Shown here: positions 17,217 to 24,773 of the stretch, in pieces
Position numbering within the stretch: position 1 is the stretch's first letter
How the letters are laid out: each line of letters starts with the position of its first letter
Translations under genes and position numbers: made by a program
The notes under the pieces: generated by a model
Seen by the model: only the letters and a program-made list of their open reading frames with translations
What the model was told of the DNA's origin: nothing
The model's database searches: none
Origin: JACKNG01 sp040220855
GTDB taxonomy: Bacteria > Pseudomonadota > Gammaproteobacteria > Ga0077536
DNA length: 64,000 nucleotides
Direction: 5' to 3'
Assembly: GCA_040220855.1 (NCBI GenBank)
Contig: JAVJVZ010000023.1
Span: forward strand, 31,752-95,751

Positions 17217-18071
17217 ATGCGCCTGCGTCTTCTGTCCACCGCCGGTCTCGCGCTCGCGCTCGCGCTCGGACTGCTCGCACCGCTGGCAACCGCCGCCGAG
17301 CGCATCGTCGCCGTCGGCGGCGCGGTGACGGAGATCGTCTTCGCGCTCGGCGCCGGTGACCGCCTCGTCGCCGTCGATACGACCAGCCGCTTTCCCGACG
17401 CGGCCACGCGCCTGCCGGACGTCGGCTACCTGCGCACGCTGTCGGCCGAACCCATCCTCGCCTTGCGGCCCGACCTCGTGCTGCATGCCGCGGATGCCGG
17501 TCCACCCGAGGCGCTCGCGCAGCTCCGCGCAGCCGGTGTGCCGCTCGTCGCCATCCCGGATGCGCCGAGCGCGGCGGGTGTCGAGGACAAGATTCGCGCC
17601 ACCGCCGAGGCGCTCGGTCAGGCCGACGCGGCAACCGGGCTGATCGCGCGCCTGCATCGCGAGCTTGCCGCCGCGCGCGCGGCGATCGACGCCGGCGCCA
17701 CGCCGCCCAGGGTGGTGTTCGCCATGCAGTTCGACGCCGGATCGGTGCTCGCGGCCGGCCGCGAGACCGCGGCAGACGCCATCATCCGGCTCGCCGGCGG
17801 CCGCAACGTCGCCGGTGACTTCACGAGCTATAAGCCGATCGGCGCCGAAGGTCTCCTCGTCGCTCGCCCCGACGTCGTGGTCACCGTCGACCGCGCGGTG
17901 GCACAGTTCGCTCGCCCGGCCGATGCTCTCGCACTGCCGGCGCTGCGCCTGACCCCGGCCGCCGCGACCGGGCGCATCGTCGTCATGGATCCCCTGTTGC
18001 TGCTCGGTTTCGGGCCGCGTCTCGGCGAGGCAGTGACGACGCTCGCCGGCGCGCTGCACGCGGTGCCGTGA
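17217..18071 (+). CDS. hmuT: Hemin ABC transporter substrate-binding protein
   Basis: Periplasmic protein that receives heme from the outer-membrane receptor and delivers it to HmuUV. A Sec signal peptide covers residues 1-25 (ALALALGLLAPLATA). The class III binding-protein fold is evident in RIVAVGGAVTEIVFALGAGDRLVAVDTTSRFP. The FTSYKPIGAEGLLVARPD motif near residue 205 contains the Tyr that in HmuT and PhuT coordinates heme, and DPLLLLGFGPRLGEAV near residue 263 is characteristic of the hemin subfamily. Only four bases separate it from hutZ. Confidence 0.9.
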   Translation: MRLRLLSTAGLALALALGLLAPLATAAERIVAVGGAVTEIVFALGAGDRLVAVDTTSRFPDAATRLPDVGYLRTLSAEPILALRPDLVLHAADAGPPEALAQLRAAGVPLVAIPDAPSAAGVEDKIRATAEALGQADAATGLIARLHRELAAARAAIDAGATPPRVVFAMQFDAGSVLAAGRETAADAIIRLAGGRNVAGDFTSYKPIGAEGLLVARPDVVVTVDRAVAQFARPADALALPALRLTPAAATGRIVVMDPLLLLGFGPRLGEAVTTLAGALHAVP

Positions 18072-18114
18072 GCGACGCAGGTCGCCCACCGCGCCGCCGC
18101 GCCCGCACGGCCCG

Positions 18115-19242
18115 ATGACACCCGCCGACGATCACCTCCTCGCCGCGGGTGCGCCCGCCGCCGCCGCGATACGGGCGCGGTACCTCGCGCTACCCACCCG
18201 CCGCATGCTCGTGCTCGCTGCCTGTTTCGCCTGCGCGCTCGCCGCGATACTCGCCAACCTTGCGCTCGGTCCCGTCGTGGTGCCGCTCGCGAGCGTGCTG
18301 CGCATCCTGACCGGCACGCACGAGGCCGTCGGCGCGGACGGCGGCGTCGCCGCGAGCGTGGTGCTCGACCTGCGCGCGCCGCGCGTGGTGCAGGGACTGC
18401 TCGTCGGCGCCGCGCTCGCGGTCTCCGGGGCAGCCTTCCAGGGCCTGTTCCGCAACCCGCTCGCCGATCCCAGCCTCGTCGGCATCTCGGCCGGGGCCGC
18501 GACAGGCGCGGTCGGCTACATCGTGCTCGGCAGTGCGCTCGGCAGTGCGTTCGCGCCGCTCGCCGCGATCCCGCGCATGGCCGCGCTGCCGCTCGCGGCG
18601 ATCGGCGGGGCGCTCGCCGCCGCGGCAGCGCTCTACCGGCTGGGCCGCCGCGGCAGCGACCTCGACATCGCGACCCTGCTGCTCGCGGGCATCGCCATCA
18701 CCGCGCTATGCCTGTCTGCCTCGGGCCTGCTCATCTTCGTCAGCGACGACGAGCAGCTGCGCGAGCTGAACTTCTGGTCCCTCGGCTCGCTCGCCCGCGC
18801 GCACTGGCCGGTGCTGTTGCCGGCACTGCCCTGGCTGCTCGGCGCAACCGCCTGGCTGGTGGCACGCGCCGGCGTTCTGAACGCACTCGCCCTCGGCGAA
18901 GCCGAGGCCTGGCACCTCGGCTACCGCGTAGAGCGGGTCAAGCTCGAGGTCGTCGCGCTGACCGCGACCGCGGTCGGCACCGCAGTCGCCATCGCCGGCG
19001 TGATCGGATTCATCGGTCTCATCGTGCCGCACCTGCTGCGGCTCGCGATCGGCGCAGACAACCGCTACGTCCTGGCGGGCGCCGCCGCGCTCGGCGGCGC
19101 GCTGCTGCTGGTGGCCGACCTGCTCGCACGCACGCTGGTAGTACCGGCGGAACTCCCGATCGGCATCCTGACCAGCCTGCTCGGCGGACCGTTCTTCCTG
19201 TGGCTCATGCAACGCCAGCGCTGCGCGCCCGCACTGCCGTGA
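18115..19242 (+). CDS. hmuU: Hemin ABC transporter permease
   Basis: FecCD-family inner-membrane permease that pairs as a dimer with HmuV to import heme. Family signatures: LRAPRVVQGLLVGAALAVSGAAFQGLFRNPLADPSLVGISAGA near residues 85-125, WSLGSLARAHWPVL, and AGVIGFIGLIVPHLLRLAIGADNRYVL near residue 295 leading into the EAA-like coupling loop. About ten membrane helices are visible. The length of 375 residues is slightly longer than usual because of an N-terminal cytosolic extension. Its stop overlaps the GTG start of hmuV (GTGA). Confidence 0.92.
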   Translation: MTPADDHLLAAGAPAAAAIRARYLALPTRRMLVLAACFACALAAILANLALGPVVVPLASVLRILTGTHEAVGADGGVAASVVLDLRAPRVVQGLLVGAALAVSGAAFQGLFRNPLADPSLVGISAGAATGAVGYIVLGSALGSAFAPLAAIPRMAALPLAAIGGALAAAAALYRLGRRGSDLDIATLLLAGIAITALCLSASGLLIFVSDDEQLRELNFWSLGSLARAHWPVLLPALPWLLGATAWLVARAGVLNALALGEAEAWHLGYRVERVKLEVVALTATAVGTAVAIAGVIGFIGLIVPHLLRLAIGADNRYVLAGAAALGGALLLVADLLARTLVVPAELPIGILTSLLGGPFFLWLMQRQRCAPALP

Positions 19243-20036
19243 TCGCGACCCACGCCCTCGGCTACGACGTCGCTGGCCGCGCGCTGCTCGCGGACTGCGA
19301 GCTCGCCTTCACGGGCGGCCGCGTGACCGCGGTCCTCGGCCCCAACGGCGCCGGCAAGTCGACCCTGCTGCGCCTGCTGACGGGTGAGCGGCGTCCGAGC
19401 CACGGCGAGGTGCGCGTCGACGGGCGCGCCCTGGACACCTGGACACCCGCAGCGCTCGCGCGGGTGCGGGCAGTCGTCACCCAGTTCAACCACGTCGCGT
19501 TCCCGTTCACGGCCGCCGAGATTGTTGCGCTCGGTCGCGCCCCGTGGCGGCGCAGCGATACGCGCGCCGCCCGCGCGGCGGCCGTCGAGGCCGCGCTCGC
19601 GCGGCTCGAGGTCGGGCATCTCGCGGGGCGTCTCTACCCGACCCTGTCCGGCGGCGAGCAGCAGCGGGTGGCCATCGCGCGCGCGCTCGCCCAGCTCGAC
19701 TGGCCACGGGCCGGCGGCGCGCGCTGCCTGCTGCTCGACGAGCCGAGCGCGAGCCTCGACCTGCATCACCAGCACGCGCTCATGGCGTTGCTGCGCGAGC
19801 TCGCGACACAGGGCGTGACGGTGGTGGTCGTCCTGCACGACCTGAACCTGGCGCTCGGCTATTGCGACGAGGTGGTATTACTGCGCGAGGGCCGCGTCGC
19901 CGCCACCGGCGCCACCGCCGCCACCCTCACCCCGGCGCTCGTCGAGGCCGTCTACCGCGTCGCCGCCGAACAGTTCGAAACCCCCGACGGTGGCGTCTTT
20001 CTCGTCGCCCGTCGCGCCGTGGAGTACGCCGCATGA
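19239..20036 (+). CDS. hmuV: Hemin ABC transporter ATP-binding protein
   Basis: ATPase subunit powering heme import. Walker A is GPNGAGKSTLL near residue 34, the Q-loop is in VVTQFNHVAFPFTAAEIVALGR, the ABC signature is LSGGEQQRVAIARALAQL near residue 141, Walker B is CLLLDEPSASLDLHHQH, and the switch His is in VVVLHDLNLALGYCDEVVLL. The 265-residue length is typical. The GTG start at 19239 overlaps the hmuU stop and begins the core fold at the right place; the open frame further upstream is out-of-frame hmuU sequence. Its stop overlaps the next start (ATGA). Confidence 0.92.
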   Translation: MIATHALGYDVAGRALLADCELAFTGGRVTAVLGPNGAGKSTLLRLLTGERRPSHGEVRVDGRALDTWTPAALARVRAVVTQFNHVAFPFTAAEIVALGRAPWRRSDTRAARAAAVEAALARLEVGHLAGRLYPTLSGGEQQRVAIARALAQLDWPRAGGARCLLLDEPSASLDLHHQHALMALLRELATQGVTVVVVLHDLNLALGYCDEVVLLREGRVAATGATAATLTPALVEAVYRVAAEQFETPDGGVFLVARRAVEYAA

Positions 20037-20680
20037 ATCCCGATCCGCACACGACCGCACGCCGCCTGCTGCTCGGCAGCGCGTCGGCCCGCTTTACCGC
20101 CGTTGCGCGCGGCAGCGCCGCGTCGACGCCTTTCTGCCTCGCGCCCGACGGCACGCCCCTGCTCGAGGCGACTGCCGGTGCCGCCGTCAGCATCGCGCTC
20201 GGCGCCGCGGGCGACACATTCGCACTCGTCCTGCGCGGACGGGCCATCCCGCTCGCCGCGGCCGAGGACGCGAGTCTCGCGCGCTGGCGGCGACACCATC
20301 CGGCGCATGCGCGCCCGCCCGTGCGCCTCGCCGAGCCGCATGCCCTGCTGTGCGCCGCGGGCGGGCAGCATGCGCTGGACTACTTTGCGCTGGTGCGTGA
20401 TGCGCTGTTCGACTGGGCTAGCGAGACGCGCATGGTCGAGCACATGAACGACGATCACCTCGACGCGCTGCGCGATTACTGCGCACACGCCGGGGTCTCC
20501 TGCACACGCGTGGCGCCGCTGATGGCCGGCGTCGACGTCGACGGCTTCTTCGTGCTTGCCGACGAGGGGGCGGCTCGCTTCGATTTCCCGGCGCCCTGCC
20601 CCAGCCCGCTCGCGGTGCGCAAGGCGCTCGTCGCCCTCGCGCAGGCGGCGCGCGCAGCTGAGCGCGCAGACGGCGATTGA
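20033..20680 (+). CDS. DUF2470-domain heme-associated protein
   Basis: The C-terminal half has the DUF2470 pattern: MVEHMNDDHLDALRDYCAHAG near residue 130, then PLMAGVDVDGFFVL and RFDFPAPCPSPLAVRKALVALA. In HugZ-type heme oxygenases this domain follows a split-barrel PPOX domain. Here the N-terminal 110 residues (SARFTAVARG...PFCLAPDGTPLLEA...HTF-type strands) look like a short, diverged PPOX barrel. The gene is translationally coupled to hmuV by ATGA and closes the operon, so a cytoplasmic heme-handling role alongside HutZ is likely. It lies tail to tail with the CxxCH gene, two bases apart. Confidence 0.75.
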   Translation: MNPDPHTTARRLLLGSASARFTAVARGSAASTPFCLAPDGTPLLEATAGAAVSIALGAAGDTFALVLRGRAIPLAAAEDASLARWRRHHPAHARPPVRLAEPHALLCAAGGQHALDYFALVRDALFDWASETRMVEHMNDDHLDALRDYCAHAGVSCTRVAPLMAGVDVDGFFVLADEGAARFDFPAPCPSPLAVRKALVALAQAARAAERADGD

Positions 20681-20682
20681 GT

Positions 20683-21390
20683 TCAGCGCCCGGCGGTGAG
20701 GAAGACGGGTTCGCGTGCTGGCCGCCCGCTCGCGGGATCGTAGTGGCAGCGCGCACAGATGGCCGGCGCAGGCAGCGCTGCGGGCTGTCGCGCGGTGCCG
20801 AAATCGGCGCTCGCGGCGAGCCGACCCGCGTCGTCGTACACGAAGAAGTCGACCGCCGTCGAGGTCGGCGCCCGCCGCCGCACGATCTCGGTTTCGCGCA
20901 CGCTACCGTCCGGATTGAGCGTTTCGGCAACCGACATGCGCCACTGCCGACCCGGATTGCGGTAGATGCGCCGCGGCAGGTGCTTGGCCCGGCTCGGCGA
21001 GAGGAGTTCGCTCGACCATTCACGGTAGCCGCTGGCCGCGGCGAACGCGGACAGTGAGTCCGGCAGCACGCGGGCGGCGGCCCGCGCCACCAGGGCGGCC
21101 GCAGCATCGGCCGTGCGCGGCGCATGGCGCAGGCGACGCAGCACGCGGGCGGCTGCGCGCCGCTCGCCGGAGAGCAGCGCGAGCGTGCCCGGCGCGAGCC
21201 GTCCACCAGCGCGCACCGCCGCGTCCCCGAACAGAAACCCGAGCCAGTGCACGCTGCAGTCGACCGCGTAGCGGCCGCCGGCCACGGCCCCTTCGCGCGG
21301 CACGAGCAGCCACCCCCGCGGCGCCTGCAACAGCACGGCGGCGAGCAGGATGGCCGCGAGCATGCTTGCACGGTGTGCGGACAGACGCAT
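20683..21390 (-). CDS. Secreted protein with a C-terminal CxxCH motif
   Basis: No family recognised. The 235-residue product begins with a clear signal or anchor helix (residues 9-24, MLAAILLAAVLL). The middle is Ala/Arg-rich helical, followed by a polar domain with RRIYRNPGRQWRMSVAETLNPDGSVRETEI. A single CARCH motif at residues 212-216 could bind heme covalently as in c-type cytochromes, or a metal. The ATG at 21390 has GGTGAG nearby. It lies downstream of VPLPA paralog B on the same strand with a 181 bp gap and may be read from the Fur-controlled promoter at 22390. Assignment as a cytochrome is only inference. Confidence 0.6.
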   Translation of the reverse strand: MRLSAHRASMLAAILLAAVLLQAPRGWLLVPREGAVAGGRYAVDCSVHWLGFLFGDAAVRAGGRLAPGTLALLSGERRAAARVLRRLRHAPRTADAAAALVARAAARVLPDSLSAFAAASGYREWSSELLSPSRAKHLPRRIYRNPGRQWRMSVAETLNPDGSVRETEIVRRRAPTSTAVDFFVYDDAGRLAASADFGTARQPAALPAPAICARCHYDPASGRPAREPVFLTAGR

Positions 21391-21571
21391 ACAGCTCACC
21401 GTCCCCGGGCCGCGTTCGTTCACGGGCGCCCCGCGCACGTGCGGGGCGGAGGTACGGCACCGCACCCGGGAACGCCGCCGCTGCCACCGGCGCGTCCGAC
21501 TCCCGGGGGTGCCGCAGAAGGGAGCGGCAGCGGCAGGAAGGCGCCGCGAACCCGCGTCCGGGCGCTGAACG

Positions 21572-22309
21572 TCACGACGAGCTCGCGCCCCGGACAGCGC
21601 TATGGCGCCGCGCCAGGAGACCGGCGAGCACCGGCGCGCACAGCCACGCCGCGCCGGGCAGGGGAACCGGCGCGATGTCGACTGCCGCCTGCGCGAAGGA
21701 CATGTGCGGGCCGCCCTGCAAGACGAACTCGTAGCTCGCGGCGGGTGCGTCGAGCGTCCACAGGAACAGCACCTGCTCGAGCAGCACGGTGCCGAACGCC
21801 GAGGCGAACGCGGCATCCTGGAAGGTCACCACCTTGCTGTCCCATTGGGCGCCGTTGAGCGTCACCGGGGCCACGGCGTTACCGGCGTCGTCGGCTTCCA
21901 GCGGGGTGCCCCAGGTCTCGGTCTGCAGCGCGACGACGACCGGACCGTCCAGCGGACCGGCGCTGCCGTCGACCGCGATGGTCAGCACCTGCAGGCTGCC
22001 GAAGTTGTAGAGATTGCCGGTGGTGCCGGTCACGAACGTGCCGGCATTCCAGCCGAAGCTGGCCGCCGGCGTGCCGGCGCTGCCGACGTCCGGCGCCACG
22101 GGATTGGCCGCACCGAAGTCGTCCCATTCGGCGTAGAGGGTGCCAGCGTCGCCGCGCGTCCAGCCACCCCAGTCGGCGCTGTCCGGGGTTGCGAAGCCGA
22201 AACCGGGTGCATACGGATCGGGGCCGTTGGCGAAATCGGCCAGCGCCAGCGGGCTGGTCAACAGCATCACGGCGCCAGCGACGGCGGAAATGGTTTGCTT
22301 GTTCTTCAT
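21572..22309 (-). CDS. Secreted VPLPA-CTERM protein in heme locus (paralog B)
   Basis: Second of two homologous exosortase-substrate proteins in the heme locus. A Sec signal peptide (MKNKQTISAVAGAVMLL, cleavage near ALA-DF) opens the 245-residue protein. The mature part has WGGWTRGDAGTLY near residue 48, a VTGTTGNLYNF block, VTLNGAQWDSKVV and a VLFLWTLDAPAASYEF block, each matched in paralog A. VPLPGAAW near residue 215 starts the C-terminal sorting signal, with a hydrophobic helix and Arg/His-rich tail. A strong Fur box 81 bp upstream indicates induction under iron starvation. No known hemophore family matches; anchored heme or iron binding is inferred from context. Confidence 0.72.
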   Translation of the reverse strand: MKNKQTISAVAGAVMLLTSPLALADFANGPDPYAPGFGFATPDSADWGGWTRGDAGTLYAEWDDFGAANPVAPDVGSAGTPAASFGWNAGTFVTGTTGNLYNFGSLQVLTIAVDGSAGPLDGPVVVALQTETWGTPLEADDAGNAVAPVTLNGAQWDSKVVTFQDAAFASAFGTVLLEQVLFLWTLDAPAASYEFVLQGGPHMSFAQAAVDIAPVPLPGAAWLCAPVLAGLLARRHSAVRGASSS

Positions 22310-22389
22310 CTCGAGTCACCCTCCTCAGGCGTGGTTGGCGCTTGCGGCGACGGCAATTCCGGGCCGCTGAACGCGGAGTGACTCTAAAC

Positions 22390-22408
22390 GATAATTATTC
22401 TTATTAGC
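22390..22408 (-). promoter_or_regulatory. Fur box upstream of VPLPA paralog B
   Basis: The reverse strand reads GCTAATAAGAATAATTATC, matching the 19 bp Fur consensus at about 15 positions including an intact ATTATC half. It is the best Fur site in the window. The remaining 199 bp gap between the two minus-strand genes is AT-rich and shows no gene. Confidence 0.7.
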
Positions 22409-22508
22409 AACTATGAGAAATGCGAGGTATTTCCGTGCGCGCCCGCCGGCCCCGCCCGGCCAGTCCACACGTCCGACCACCCGGGCCCGGGCCGCGCAAG
22501 CCGGCCGC

Positions 22509-23651
22509 TCACTGCAGATAGTTGCCGATCACCTCGCGCAGCCATGCCCGCGTCGCGGCTGCGTCGTAGGGCGTGCCATCGGCGTAGCTCGCCGCCCGCG
22601 CAAAGAGCCGCGCGAACAGCGGCTGACCATCGACACGTGCGGCAAGCGCAAACTCCGCGCGCGCCGCGAGGAGCTCGGCCCAGGTCGCGCGGACGTCGGC
22701 CCAGAATGGCGCCGTCGCCGCCCAGTACGCGTCGCCGGCCGAGAAATCCTGCCCGCTGACGTGCTCGTAGCGGTTCAGGCCACGTTCCTCGGCGAGCGGT
22801 GTGCCGTCGCTCGGATCACCCGCACGGTGGCGCAGCTTGCGATTGTGCTGCTCGTGCACCCAGCCCGTCGGCTGCACCACCAGGCGGTGGGTACCGAAGA
22901 GGCGGTCGTAATCGTCGCGCACGCTGAACTCGCGCCGCGGCAGCGGCCGCCCCATCGGCTCGCTGGTCCAGGTGGCGTCGCTCGCGCGATGCTGCCAGCG
23001 GCCGCGCGCGGCATAACGTGGCGCATCGTCGACCTGGTAGACGGTCTGCGTCCAGGTGCCCGCGACGGCCTCCTCGATGATTTCGCGCCAACGCCCGTCG
23101 CCACCGTAGGCGAGGCGCGTGGGGGCTTCGTAACGCCAGTCCTGCCGCCAGTGTTTCATGACGACGGGTTCGGGTTCGCCGGCGACGAACATCACCAGCA
23201 GGTGCTGCAGGCTGACGAAGCCCGGTTCGTCCGTGAGCACGTAGATGACTTCCGTGCCCCACGACCGGTAAGGGCGCGCCGGCTCGAAACCCGGGCTGAA
23301 GCCGAGCGTCTCGATGAACTCGAAGCTCGCACGGTACTCGCCGGCCAGGGCGCGAATGGCCAGGCGATCGCGTGCCTCGCCACGCGCTTCGGTCTCCTGC
23401 AGGGCCTGCCAGGCGGCGCCCGGCGTCGTCGCCAGCGTCACCGGCGCGCCGCGCGTCGTGCCCCCGCGCGGCGTCAGCGCACACCGTTCGCCAAGCATCC
23501 AGGAAAACACGTACGGTGGGCGCTCACAGGTCTCGGCTGTGGGCGTCGCGCCTGCGTACGGCGCGAGCAGCGCAAATGCGACGACCACCGCCGCGCAGAG
23601 CGGCGTCGTCAGGCCGGGGTGACGGGTAAAGCGGATTCGCTCGGTGCGCAT
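22509..23651 (-). CDS. DUF6607-family secreted protein
   Basis: Exported protein of a family with no assigned function, common near iron and heme uptake genes. The signal peptide covers about residues 14-35. Family-like motifs recalled are VVMKHWRQDWRYE, the GTWTQTVYQVDDAPRY segment, GRPLPRREFSVRDDYDRL and GWVHEQHNRKL, in the right order; a conserved FEFIETL segment lies near the N-terminus. The 380-residue length agrees. The ATG at 23651 has GGAG seven bases upstream, whereas the open frame beyond lacks a ribosome site. The Fur-like site about 100 bp upstream links it to iron. Confidence 0.82.
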   Translation of the reverse strand: MRTERIRFTRHPGLTTPLCAAVVVAFALLAPYAGATPTAETCERPPYVFSWMLGERCALTPRGGTTRGAPVTLATTPGAAWQALQETEARGEARDRLAIRALAGEYRASFEFIETLGFSPGFEPARPYRSWGTEVIYVLTDEPGFVSLQHLLVMFVAGEPEPVVMKHWRQDWRYEAPTRLAYGGDGRWREIIEEAVAGTWTQTVYQVDDAPRYAARGRWQHRASDATWTSEPMGRPLPRREFSVRDDYDRLFGTHRLVVQPTGWVHEQHNRKLRHRAGDPSDGTPLAEERGLNRYEHVSGQDFSAGDAYWAATAPFWADVRATWAELLAARAEFALAARVDGQPLFARLFARAASYADGTPYDAAATRAWLREVIGNYLQ

Positions 23652-23753
23652 TGGACATCTCCAGGAAATACGGGGTGCAGCTTCACGACAGCGTGGCACG
23701 GTGTTCCGTGCCGGCATACGCGGCGGCTGTCGGAATGGACTGGGCTACTTATT

Positions 23754-23772
23754 GCGAATGATTATCGATTGC
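23754..23772. promoter_or_regulatory. Fur-box-like site in divergent promoter
   Basis: GCGAATGATTATCGATTGC matches the Fur consensus at about 12 of 19 positions with an intact AATGATTATC core. It lies 103 bp upstream of the DUF6607 gene on one side and 39 bp upstream of the unknown gene at 23811 on the other, so both may be iron-repressed. Confidence 0.55.
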
Positions 23773-23810
23773 AATAATCTCCAGGCGCCACCACAAACGG
23801 AAGCCCTCTC

Positions 23811-24230
23811 ATGAAACTGGTCTACCACCGCCACCTTCCGCTCGATCAGTCGCTGCGCTGCGCTCGGCCGCAACGTCGGCTGCCGCCGCACGACCCGGCC
23901 GACCGCGTGCTGCTGGCCGAGTTCGACGACGGCCGCGGCGGCGGGCCGCTGTCGCGCTGGGAAGTGCGCGCGTTCGACCCCGCCGGCCAGTTCCACGCCT
24001 GGTTCGCCCCGCGCGGTTTCGTTCATCTGCAACTGTGGCAACCCTGGTTCGGGATATCGGTGCTGACGCCCTCGCGGCTCACCCTGGACCGCTTCGAAGC
24101 GTACCCGCTCGACGGCTGGAAGCGCGGTACGCCGGATTACGCGACCCTCGTCCGCCTGCTCGAGGCCGCCTACGCGGTCCGCCTGCCCGACGCCGCCCGC
24201 GTCGCCGGTTGGCGCGCGGTGCTCGATTGA
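23811..24230 (+). CDS. Unknown 139-residue protein under a Fur-like site
   Basis: No family recognised. The product has no signal peptide or membrane helix, so it should be cytoplasmic. It contains RWEVRAFDPAGQFHAWFAPRGFVHLQLWQPWFGISVLTPSRLTLDRF, a beta-rich, Trp- and Phe-rich stretch, followed by a helical C-terminus. The ATG follows GGAAG by seven bases, and a Fur-like site lies 39 bp upstream, placing it in the iron/heme regulon. An overlapping minus-strand frame (23745-24365) is a shadow with poor composition. Confidence 0.6.
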   Translation: MKLVYHRHLPLDQSLRCARPQRRLPPHDPADRVLLAEFDDGRGGGPLSRWEVRAFDPAGQFHAWFAPRGFVHLQLWQPWFGISVLTPSRLTLDRFEAYPLDGWKRGTPDYATLVRLLEAAYAVRLPDAARVAGWRAVLD

Positions 24231-24294
24231 GCGCGGCGCGGGCGTGCGTGTGTGCGCCGCAGACCGCAGCCAGCAACGCGTCACCTCGGACGCC

Positions 24295-24633
24295 TCAGGG
24301 GGACGCCGTGGCGCTGAAGGTGTAGCTGCGCTCGACGCGCGCCACGCGCACCGCGTAGCCGGCATACCAGTGCGCGCGCCCGCGTTGCTGGGCTGCGCGG
24401 TGCTCGGCGTGGCGCTTCCAGGCCAGGATCGAGGCCTCGTCGCGCCAGTAGGAAACGACGATCTCGCCGCTCGCCTCGACCGCCGCCTCGACGCCGAGGA
24501 AACCCGGCATGTCGGCGACGAGTTCGAGCATGCGTGCCACCGTCTCGCCGTAGTCGCGCGTGTCCGCGCCCGGCGTCGCGGTGAAGATCACGGCGTAATA
24601 GGGCGCCTCGAGGCCCTCGAGCACGGCTGGCAT
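24295..24633 (-). CDS. Antibiotic biosynthesis monooxygenase (ABM) family protein
   Basis: Small ferredoxin-like protein of the ABM superfamily, dimeric in known members. The pattern is typical: YYAVIFTATPGADTRDYGETVARMLELVADMPGFLGVEAA, then GEIVVSYWRDEASILAWKRHAEHRAAQQRGRAHWYAGY, where the YWRD...W...H block lines the active cleft. The 112-residue length fits. The superfamily includes cofactor-free monooxygenases and heme-degrading IsdG/HmoA enzymes; its position beside the heme locus allows a heme role, but the sequence looks like the generic YqjZ-like subgroup. GGAG precedes the ATG by seven bases. Confidence 0.82.
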   Translation of the reverse strand: MPAVLEGLEAPYYAVIFTATPGADTRDYGETVARMLELVADMPGFLGVEAAVEASGEIVVSYWRDEASILAWKRHAEHRAAQQRGRAHWYAGYAVRVARVERSYTFSATASP

Positions 24634-24773
24634 GACGTTCTCCGCAGGATCTTTGCTGGAGCTTAGCGCGCGCTACCCACGCTGCCCAGGCCGCGTGGAA
24701 CCTCGCGGCGGGCCCGATGGGCTGCGCGCGTCCGCGCGCGCTACACTGCATGCTCCCCGGTCGGAGCAAAGCA

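Noticed and set aside
23745..24365. 206-codon minus-strand frame over the unknown gene at 23811
   Set aside because: It lacks coherent protein character; the plus-strand frame has a ribosome site and balanced composition.
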